64,000 nucleotides of DNA. Source: Amycolatopsis pittospori. GTDB taxonomy: Bacteria > Actinomycetota > Actinomycetes > Mycobacteriales > Pseudonocardiaceae. Below are positions 58,187 to 64,000 of the stretch, piece after piece (the first letter of the stretch is position 1; every line of letters begins with the position of its first letter). The position numbers were made by a program, and so were the translations under genes. Where the stretch lies: positions 47,531 to 111,530 of the forward strand of contig NZ_JACBXD010000021.1 of the NCBI RefSeq assembly GCF_013870525.1, in the 5' to 3' direction. Under the pieces are notes generated by a model. That model was not told the DNA's origin and made no database searches. It was given only the letters and a program-made list of their open reading frames with translations.

Positions 58187-58238
58187 CTCAACCCGTGAAC
58201 GAAGGGGAGACCCCCTCCCCGTCCGTGCACGGGTTGAG
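58187..58238. terminator. Hairpin between dprE2 and the YbaB-like gene, abutting the latter's ribosome-binding site
   Basis: CTCAACCCGTG pairs with CACGGGTTGAG (58187-58197 and 58228-58238), with an inner GGGGAG/CTCCCC hairpin. It can terminate the dprE1-dprE2 transcript; because it ends within 9 bp of the next ATG and its base overlaps the GAGAGG site, it may also modulate translation of the YbaB-like gene. Confidence 0.6.
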
Positions 58239-58263
58239 ACGAACGGAGCAGCGACGCCGTTCC

Positions 58264-59019
58264 CTAGATCGGCAGTTTCCGGAAGATCGGCCGGGGGATG
58301 TGCCGCAGGGCCGACATGACCAGGCGGAACGGCGCGGGCGACCACACCAGTTCCTTGCCCGCGCGCGAGGCGGCGACCGAGGTCTCGGCGACCTGTGCGG
58401 CGTCCACCGTCAGCGGGGCGTCCTTGAGGCCTTCGGTCATCTTGGTCCGGACCTGGCCCGAGCGGACGACGGTGATCTGCACGCCGAACTCCGCCAGGGC
58501 CTCGCCGAGGCCGAGGTAGAAGCCGTCGAAACCGGCCTTGGAGGAGCCGTAGACGAAGTTCGAGCGGCGGACGCGCTCACCGGCCACCGACGACAGCGCG
58601 ATGACCTTGCCGTGCCCCTGCGTCTTGAGCTTGTTCGACAGCGCGACGCCGACGGACACCGCGGCCGTGTAGTTCACGGTCGCCGCCTCGACGGCCTTCG
58701 CGTGGTCCTGCCACAGCTCTTCCTGGTCGCCGAGCAGGCCGAACGCGACGACGGTGACGTCGATGTCGCCACCCTCGAAGGCCTTGTCCAGTACAGCCGG
58801 GTGGGTGTCGGTGGCCTCCGCGTCGAAGTCCACAGTGGACACCTCGGCGCCCTTGTCCTTCAGGCGCTGGGCCGCGGCGTCGAGCCGCGGCGACTGGCGG
58901 CCGGCCAGGACGACCCGGAGCGGGCGCTCGGCCAGGTACTTCTCCGCGATCGCGAGCGCGATGTCGGAGGTACCGCCGAGCAGGAGCAGGGACTGGGGGT
59001 TGCCCACAGCGTCGATCAC
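58264..59019 (-). CDS. dprE2: Decaprenylphosphoryl-2-keto-erythro-pentose reductase
   Basis: 251 residues. [20 protein letters not shown] (12-30 region) cofactor loop, catalytic Ser in [14 protein letters not shown] and the YxxxK in [14 protein letters not shown]. This and the coupling to dprE1 (ATGA, 59016-59019) match DprE2 of mycobacteria, which reduces the 2-keto intermediate to decaprenyl-phospho-arabinose, the sole arabinose donor for arabinogalactan. NADH-dependent. Confidence 0.95.
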   Translation of the reverse strand: MIDAVGNPQSLLLLGGTSDIALAIAEKYLAERPLRVVLAGRQSPRLDAAAQRLKDKGAEVSTVDFDAEATDTHPAVLDKAFEGGDIDVTVVAFGLLGDQEELWQDHAKAVEAATVNYTAAVSVGVALSNKLKTQGHGKVIALSSVAGERVRRSNFVYGSSKAGFDGFYLGLGEALAEFGVQITVVRSGQVRTKMTEGLKDAPLTVDAAQVAETSVAASRAGKELVWSPAPFRLVMSALRHIPRPIFRKLPI

Positions 59020-60413
59020 AGTTCCAACCTTCGGGACATGTCAGAGGCGAAAACGCCTTCGGGGTCAACGGAAGCGCGGACCTTGCGCCATTCCTCGAGC
59101 CGCGGGTACATCTTCGCGAAGTTCTCCGCGGAGGTGCGCGAGTCCTTCGCCGTGTACAGGCGCCCGCCGATGGCGAGCACGTCTTCGTCGAGTTCCTGGC
59201 AGAACCGGCTCAAGCCGTCCTTGATCGGGAAGTCGAGGCAGACCATCCAGCCGGGGTGCGGGAACGACAGCGGCGCCGCGTTGCCCTCGCCCATCTGCTT
59301 GAACACGTTGAGGAACGACACGTGTCCGGAATCCGCGACCTTCTGGATGATGCGGCGCAGCGGCTCGTGCGCGTTCAGCGGAGTGCTGAACTGGTACTGC
59401 AGGAAACCCTTGGAGCCGTAGGCGCGGTTCCACTCGCCGAACAGGTCGAGCGGGTGGTAGAACGCGGTCAGGCTCTGGATCTGGTCGCGCGCGTTCTTCG
59501 CGGTCTTGCGGTAGTACAGCTCGCCGATCGCGGAGAACGACAGCTTGTTCGCCAGCCCGTTCGGGAACACGTCCGGCAGGGTCGCGAGGGTTCCCGGGTT
59601 GAACTTGAGCGGGTCGGCCCGCAGCTTGGGCGGCAGCTCGTCCAGCTTCGCGAGCGAGCCGCGCTGGAAGGCCGCGCGGCCGAGTTTCGCGCCCCTGGAG
59701 ATCGAGTCGAACCAGCCGGACGAGTAGGTGTAGTTGTCCTCGGAGCCGTCGGTGACCAGCGCCAGGGTCTCGTCGAGGTTCGCCGTGCGCTGGATGTCGG
59801 CCTTGAAGTAGGCCGTCTCCGTCTTCGTCATCCGGATCTTGGCGCGGACGATGATGCCGGTCAGGCCGATACCCGCGACGGTCGCCCAGAAGAGCTCCGA
59901 CTCGGGGCCGTCCGGGGTGATCGTGCGCACCTGCCCGTCGGCGGTGATCAGGTCCAGCGAGACGACGTGGTTGCCGAAGCTGCCCGCCGAGTGGTGGTTC
60001 TTGCCGTGGATGTCGTTCGCGATCGCGCCGCCGATCGTCACCTGGCGCGTACCCGGCAGCACCGGGACCCACAGGCCGTAGGGGAGGCCCTCGCGCATCA
60101 GCTTGTCGAGGCTCACGCCGGCGTCGAGGTCGACGATGCCGGAGTCCGGGTCGATCGAGTGGATGCGGTCCAGCGCGGTCATGTCGACGACCAGGCCGCC
60201 GGCGTTCTGCGCGGGGTCGCCGTAGGACCGGCCGAGACCGCGCGCGATGACCCCGCGTTCCCCGGCCTGCGTCACCGCGCGGGCGATGGTCTCCACGTCG
60301 GGGGTGCTCAGGACGTCCGCGATGCTCGGCGAGGTCCTTGCCCAGCCCATGAGCGACTGCCGCTGTGTCTTGGGTGCTTGGGTCACGCCGACCAGGGTAA
60401 CCACGCCGAACAC
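59016..60413 (-). CDS. dprE1: Decaprenylphosphoryl-beta-D-ribose oxidase
   Basis: 465 residues, ATG 60413 (a GTG at 60386 is an alternative). Vanillyl-alcohol-oxidase-type FAD fold: [39 protein letters not shown] and [14 protein letters not shown]. The cysteine in [14 protein letters not shown] (Cys392) aligns with Cys387 of M. tuberculosis, the residue that benzothiazinones attack. Oxidises the ribose C2 of decaprenylphosphoryl-ribose; DprE2 finishes the epimerisation. Divergent from the GtrA gene, as Rv3790/Rv3789 lie together in Mycobacterium. Confidence 0.96.
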   Translation of the reverse strand: MFGVVTLVGVTQAPKTQRQSLMGWARTSPSIADVLSTPDVETIARAVTQAGERGVIARGLGRSYGDPAQNAGGLVVDMTALDRIHSIDPDSGIVDLDAGVSLDKLMREGLPYGLWVPVLPGTRQVTIGGAIANDIHGKNHHSAGSFGNHVVSLDLITADGQVRTITPDGPESELFWATVAGIGLTGIIVRAKIRMTKTETAYFKADIQRTANLDETLALVTDGSEDNYTYSSGWFDSISRGAKLGRAAFQRGSLAKLDELPPKLRADPLKFNPGTLATLPDVFPNGLANKLSFSAIGELYYRKTAKNARDQIQSLTAFYHPLDLFGEWNRAYGSKGFLQYQFSTPLNAHEPLRRIIQKVADSGHVSFLNVFKQMGEGNAAPLSFPHPGWMVCLDFPIKDGLSRFCQELDEDVLAIGGRLYTAKDSRTSAENFAKMYPRLEEWRKVRASVDPEGVFASDMSRRLEL

Positions 60414-60487
60414 TGCCCGGAACGTGACCCTGAAGTGCTCGCTTCTACACTTTGGGCACCAGCCCCAGCAGTTTATGAGGTAGAGCA

Positions 60488-60958
60488 GTGGTGGCGACCG
60501 ACCCGCAAGCCGGTTCGACGGCGGCAGCGCCGTCCTCCCCTGGGCTGCTCGGGCAGCTCATCCGCTTCGCCCTCATCGGTGGCTTCTGCGCACTGGTCGA
60601 TTTCGGTGTCTACCAGGGGCTCCGTGCCCTCGGAATGGACGCGACGCCGTGGGTGGACATCGCCCGCGCGCTCAGTTTCATCGTGGGCACCACCACCGCC
60701 TTCTTCCTGAACCGCAAGTTCACCTTCGCCGGTGGACGCCAGGAAGGCGCACGTCAGATCGGTAGCTTCGTACTCCTGTACGCCGTGACGTTCCTCGTCG
60801 CCGTCGGCGTCAACCGCACGATGCTGCACGTCCTGCCCGAGTCGGCCTGGAAGTCGACCTTCGGCTGGGTCGTTTCGCAGGCAACCGCGACCGTGATCAA
60901 TTTCGTCATGCTCAAGTGGGTCGTCTTTCGTGAGCCCCGCGCCATCGCCCAGTCTTGA
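60488..60958 (+). CDS. GtrA-family membrane protein (Rv3789-like)
   Basis: 156 residues from GTG 60488. Four hydrophobic helices (about 25-47, 58-80, 95-115, 125-147). GtrA signature elements [19 protein letters not shown] and [13 protein letters not shown]. Rv3789 next to dprE1 has been proposed to move or recruit the arabinose donor; here the gene is back-to-back with dprE1 and 26 bp before glfT2, which supports a wall-polysaccharide role. Confidence 0.9.
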   Translation: MVATDPQAGSTAAAPSSPGLLGQLIRFALIGGFCALVDFGVYQGLRALGMDATPWVDIARALSFIVGTTTAFFLNRKFTFAGGRQEGARQIGSFVLLYAVTFLVAVGVNRTMLHVLPESAWKSTFGWVVSQATATVINFVMLKWVVFREPRAIAQS

Positions 60959-60984
60959 CCAGCACAGAGGAGAACTGAGGATTC

Positions 60985-62910
60985 ATGCCCGGTAAAGCCG
61001 CCGTCACCGGAGAGGCCCCGAGCGCCATGGTGAGCACTATCGACGACACCCGCTTCGCGGAACGCACCCCGCAGGGCCGTCTCACCGCGCAGCGCGGGCT
61101 TTACGCCGGCCCGGCCCCCATCGTCAGCAAGGACCTCTACGCCGAGCTCCAGTGGGGCAGTGCCGTGCGCGAGCGCGCGGGCATCGCCATCGAGCCGGCG
61201 TCGAAGGTGTCCGGCAACACCTATTTCGGGCGCTTCCCCGCGAGCTACTGGCAGCGCTGGACCGACGTCACCGAGGTCGCGGTCGAGGCCGTCGTCACCG
61301 GTGACGGTCAGCTGTCCGTCGGTGCCTCCGACATCGAAGGCGACTCGCGCGTCGTCGCCGCCGAGGTCGTCACGGGCGCGAAGCAGAAAAAGGTGACGCT
61401 GACCGCCAAGCTGGACAAGTTCTACGACGGCGGCGCGCTCTGGCTCGACCTCGAGACCGAGGGTGGCCAGTCGCTGCGTGTCGAGGGCGTCCGCTGGACG
61501 GTCGAGGCGCCGGAGAAGATCCGCCCGACCGCGGTGACCATCTGCACGATGAACCGCGCCGACGACTGTCTGTCGAACCTGCAGGCGCTCGCCGCCGACG
61601 TCTCCTCGCTGGAGACGCTCGACGCGATCTACGTCGCCGACCAGGGCACCGACCTCGTCGAGTCGCGTGACGGCTTCGAGCAGGTCTCGAAGGACCTCGG
61701 CGACAAGCTGCACTACATCAAGCAGCCGAACCTCGGCGGCGCCGGCGGCTTCACCCGCGGCCTGTTCGAGGTCGCCGGGCACACCGAGACCGAGCACGCG
61801 AACGTCCTGTTCATGGACGACGACGTGCTGCTCGAGCCGGACCTGGTGATCCGGATGACCGCGTTCTCCAACCGCACGGTCAACCCGGTCATCGTCGGCG
61901 GGCAGATGCTGAACCTGCTGCACCCGAACCAGCTGCACGTCGGCGCCGAATACGCCCGGCTGAACACGCTGGAGCCCGGCCAGCCGGTGACGCACTCGCT
62001 CTCGACCGCCGACCTGCTCGGCGTCGACGAGGAGACCCTCAAGCCGAACCGTCAGGAACGCCGCCTCGACGCCGGGTACAACGGCTGGTGGTCCTGCCTG
62101 ATCCCCTACGAGGTCGTCAAGGCCACGGGCTACCCGCTGCCGTTCTTCTTCCAGTGGGACGACGCGGAGTACAGCTACCGCGCCCGCGCGCACGGCTTCC
62201 CCACGGTCACCCTTCCGGGCGCCGGCGTCTGGCACGCCGACTTCCACTGGAAGGACTGGGACGAGTGGCACCGCTACTTCAACCTGCGGAACTCGATCAT
62301 CACCGCCGCGCTGCACTCGCCGTTCAACCTGAACCTGCTCTCGCGTGTGCTCATCGCGCAGCTGGTCCGGTACCTGCTCGGCATGCAGTACGGCCTGTCC
62401 GCCACGCTGATCAAGGCCGTCGAGGACTTCCTCGAAGGGCCGGAGGTCCTGCGTGACGGCGGCGTCGCCGCGATGAAGGAGATCCGCCGGATCCGCGACG
62501 AGTACCCCGAGACCAAGCGGCACAAGGCCACCGACGTCCCGGGCATCGCGTCGAACGACATCGGCATCATCAACAGCGCGCCGCGGCCCAGCATGCAGCG
62601 GCTGGTGCTGATCAAGCGGATCCTCGACCGGGTGCTCGGCCGCAGCCGTCACTCGCTCGGCGCGATCCCGATCGACGAGGCCCACTGGTGGCACGTCGCG
62701 ACCTTCGACACCGCCGTCGTCACCGACGCTTCGCAGGAAGGCGTGCGGGTCCGCTCGTACGACCGCGTGAAGATGTTCGAGCTCGCCCGCAAGGGCGCGA
62801 AGACGATCCAGCGGCTTCGCAAGGAGGGCGCGGCGGTGCAGGAGCAGTACAAGCGCGCCATGCCCGAGCTCACGTCGCGCGACAACTGGAAGCGCCTCTA
62901 CGAGCTGTGA
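60985..62910 (+). CDS. glfT2: Galactofuranosyltransferase GlfT2
   Basis: 641 residues, close to mycobacterial GlfT2. N-terminal beta-barrel domain (about 60-175), GT-A domain with ICTMNRADDC, the metal-binding FMDDDV (Asp278-280), the acceptor-site WDDAEYSY (Asp392, Asp393) and catalytic-region WHADFHWKDWDEW (His417), then a helical C-terminus. Polymerises the galactan by alternating beta-1,5 and beta-1,6 Galf transfer from UDP-Galf. AGAGGAGAA precedes the ATG. Cotranscribed with GtrA; ends six bases before palindrome A3. Confidence 0.96.
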   Translation: MPGKAAVTGEAPSAMVSTIDDTRFAERTPQGRLTAQRGLYAGPAPIVSKDLYAELQWGSAVRERAGIAIEPASKVSGNTYFGRFPASYWQRWTDVTEVAVEAVVTGDGQLSVGASDIEGDSRVVAAEVVTGAKQKKVTLTAKLDKFYDGGALWLDLETEGGQSLRVEGVRWTVEAPEKIRPTAVTICTMNRADDCLSNLQALAADVSSLETLDAIYVADQGTDLVESRDGFEQVSKDLGDKLHYIKQPNLGGAGGFTRGLFEVAGHTETEHANVLFMDDDVLLEPDLVIRMTAFSNRTVNPVIVGGQMLNLLHPNQLHVGAEYARLNTLEPGQPVTHSLSTADLLGVDEETLKPNRQERRLDAGYNGWWSCLIPYEVVKATGYPLPFFFQWDDAEYSYRARAHGFPTVTLPGAGVWHADFHWKDWDEWHRYFNLRNSIITAALHSPFNLNLLSRVLIAQLVRYLLGMQYGLSATLIKAVEDFLEGPEVLRDGGVAAMKEIRRIRDEYPETKRHKATDVPGIASNDIGIINSAPRPSMQRLVLIKRILDRVLGRSRHSLGAIPIDEAHWWHVATFDTAVVTDASQEGVRVRSYDRVKMFELARKGAKTIQRLRKEGAAVQEQYKRAMPELTSRDNWKRLYEL

Positions 62911-62915
62911 GCAGT

Positions 62916-62968
62916 GCTATGAACGGGTCGTTCCTTGCAAATTTCGCAAGGAACGACCCGTTCATAGC
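62916..62968. terminator. Palindrome family A, copy 3: terminator of glfT2
   Basis: Perfect 23-bp stem (62916-62938 and 62946-62968), 7-base loop. Shares ATGAACGG-TCGTT-CTTGC with copies 1 and 2, with compensatory changes in both arms (GGGTCGTTCC with GGAACGACCC), so pairing is preserved while sequence has drifted. Confidence 0.78.
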
Positions 62969-63029
62969 GTTCAGGGGAAGTTTTCGATGGGGCGACCCGG
63001 TGCTCGCCGACTGAGGCGAGTGGCCGCGA

Positions 63030-63083
63030 GGGGGTCGTGAGTGGCAATGAGGGTTAGAACCCGAATTGCCACTCACGACCCCC
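63030..63083. terminator. Long palindrome, family D
   Basis: Perfect 19-bp stem GGGGGTCGTGAGTGGCAAT (63030-63048) with 63065-63083, 16-base loop. Second hairpin in the 303-bp gap between glfT2 and the acyl-CoA dehydrogenase; the gap contains no gene. Confidence 0.7.
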
Positions 63084-63133
63084 GGCCGGTCACCTCACCA
63101 GCCCCATCGGTCACTTCAGCCGCAGCAAAAGGG

Positions 63134-63170
63134 GAGCAAGGGACCTTTAGTATCGCTAGCTTTCCTAGCG
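63134..63170. promoter_or_regulatory. Dispersed 21-bp motif and inverted repeat upstream of the acyl-CoA dehydrogenase
   Basis: GAGCAAGGGACCTTTAGTATC (63134-63154) matches the motif at 232-252. Overlapping it is CGCTAG-CTTTC-CTAGCG (63154-63170), followed by a third CGCTAGG at 63172. Candidate operator or promoter zone. Confidence 0.45.
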
Positions 63171-63192
63171 ACGCTAGGTCGCCTGATGGTCA

Positions 63193-63210
63193 AGTAAGGG
63201 TAGCCTTACT
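63193..63210. promoter_or_regulatory. Iron-box-like palindrome
   Basis: AGTAAGG-GTAG-CCTTACT is a perfect inverted repeat, and its core AGGGTAGCCTTAC matches the IdeR/DmdR iron-box core AGGTTAGCCTAAC at 11 of 13 positions. It ends three bases before the ATG at 63214. Confidence 0.5.
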
Positions 63211-63213
63211 CGC

Positions 63214-64000
63214 ATGACGGATCTGGTCGCCCGAGCCCGCACCCTCGCCGATGACTTGCTCTTTCCCGCAGCCGCCGAGGTCGACCTCAAGGGCGAAGTC
63301 CCTTCGAGCCACTTCGACGCGTTAGCCGCCGAAGGCTTCTACGGCCTCGCGGCGCCGAAGGAAGCAGGCGGTCCCGGGCTCGACCTGACGACGATCACCC
63401 AGATCCTCGAAATCCTGGCGGGCGGCTGCCTCAGCACGATGTTCACCTGGGTCCAGCATCACGGCCTGGTCGCCGGCCTCGCCACGACCGACCGCGCGGA
63501 TCTGCGCGAGCGCTACCTCCCGGCGCTGCTCAGCGGCGAACTCAAGGCAGGCGCCGCGTTCGCCGCGGTGATCCCGACCCCGCCGAGACTGCGTGCGGAG
63601 CGCGTCGAGGGCGGCTACCTGCTCGACGGCGAGGCCCCGTTCGTCAGCGGCTGGGGCGTCATCGACCTGCTCCAGCTGTGCGCCCGAGACGGCGACACCG
63701 GCGACACCGGCGACACTGTTGTCAGCGCGATCATCGACCCGGTGCCGGGGGAGCAGCTGGAGGTCCAGCCACTCGACCTCGTCGCGGCGCAGGGGACGTC
63801 CACCGTGCACCTTGGTTTCACCCGCTACTTCCTGGCCGACGAACGCGTCTACGGAAAGACCCCGCACGCGGAGTTCGTCGCGGGGAACACCTTCCCCTCC
63901 CGCCTCAACGGCTGCGCGCCGCTCGGCCTGGCCGCCCGCGCCGCCCGGCTCATCGAGGAGCTCGGAAGGGCCGACGTCGCCGCCGGGATCCGCGCGGAGA
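63214..64000 (+). CDS. Acyl-CoA dehydrogenase family protein, 3' end cut by window
   Basis: 262 residues visible from ATG 63214 (MTDLVARARTLADDLL); continues past the edge. N-terminal helical domain with FYGLAAPKEAGGPGLDLTT and the beta-domain FAD region GYLLDGEAPFVSGWG. Shorter, divergent FadE type, without the usual catalytic region visible yet. No ribosome-binding site; an iron-box-like palindrome ends three bases upstream, which points to a leaderless, iron-regulated transcript. Iron-regulated FadE proteins occur in siderophore lipid synthesis (for example MbtN), but nothing else here supports that link. Confidence 0.8.
   Translation, partial: MTDLVARARTLADDLLFPAAAEVDLKGEVPSSHFDALAAEGFYGLAAPKEAGGPGLDLTTITQILEILAGGCLSTMFTWVQHHGLVAGLATTDRADLRERYLPALLSGELKAGAAFAAVIPTPPRLRAERVEGGYLLDGEAPFVSGWGVIDLLQLCARDGDTGDTGDTVVSAIIDPVPGEQLEVQPLDLVAAQGTSTVHLGFTRYFLADERVYGKTPHAEFVAGNTFPSRLNGCAPLGLAARAARLIEELGRADVAAGIRAE

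Overview
High-GC actinobacterial chromosome, most probably Amycolatopsis or a close relative in the Pseudonocardiaceae (inference). Third codon positions are strongly GC-biased, GTG starts and ATGA overlaps are common, and galactofuran/arabinan wall genes (glf, DPPR-phosphatase-like PAP2, UbiA, dprE1, dprE2, GtrA, glfT2) are present without mycolate genes. The upstream order (zincin protease, septum-formation protein, serS) recalls the Rv3836-Rv3835-serS neighbourhood of Mycobacterium. No rRNA, tRNA, transposase, prophage or CRISPR array was seen.

Layout. 0-5 kb: partial gene, zincin protease and septum-formation protein, then a YjfM/YjfC/YjfL-like triad (DUF1190-like protein, ATP-grasp ligase, DUF350) and a haloalkane-dehalogenase-like hydrolase. 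5-16 kb: class III aminotransferase, serS, two tandem DUF3558 lipoproteins, L-2-hydroxyglutarate oxidase, a TetR regulator with a double operator, an MFS exporter coupled to a C45/AAT-type Ntn hydrolase, and two small membrane proteins. 16-23 kb: a large SARP/AfsR-type regulator divergent from a glycan operon (DegT aminotransferase, epimerase, GT4, left-handed beta-helix acyltransferase). 23-28.6 kb: lipoprotein, Uma2 protein, a secreted highly charged protein, a CopC-like protein, and an ECF (SigE-family) sigma factor flanked by a secreted protein and a membrane protein that share the same ectodomain. 28.6-37.4 kb: sugar oxidoreductase and DegT aminotransferase divergent from an LpxA-like acyltransferase, ACP, FabG-like SDR, AMP-ligase, a possible 54-aa protein, LuxE, LuxC and a UPF0104 membrane protein. 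37.5-49 kb: polytopic GT-C/DUF6541-type membrane proteins, a PlsC acyltransferase, a HAD phosphatase and a luciferase-family oxidoreductase. 49-63 kb: arabinogalactan genes, interrupted by a methyltransferase and a four-gene ESX-associated operon (YbaB/EspL-like, EspC/WXG-like, two PH-like proteins). The window ends inside an acyl-CoA dehydrogenase preceded by an iron-box-like palindrome.

The main theme is cell-envelope assembly: galactan and arabinan synthesis, at least one further acylated amino-sugar glycan, membrane glycosyltransferases and envelope signalling. The two most novel-looking units are the sigma factor with mirrored ectodomains (26.6-28.6 kb) and the LpxA/ACP/LuxE/LuxC cluster (28.6-37.4 kb). 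Intergenic gaps between convergent genes are filled by long, near-perfect palindromes that fall into recurring families, and two loci carry the same 21-bp tandem repeat.
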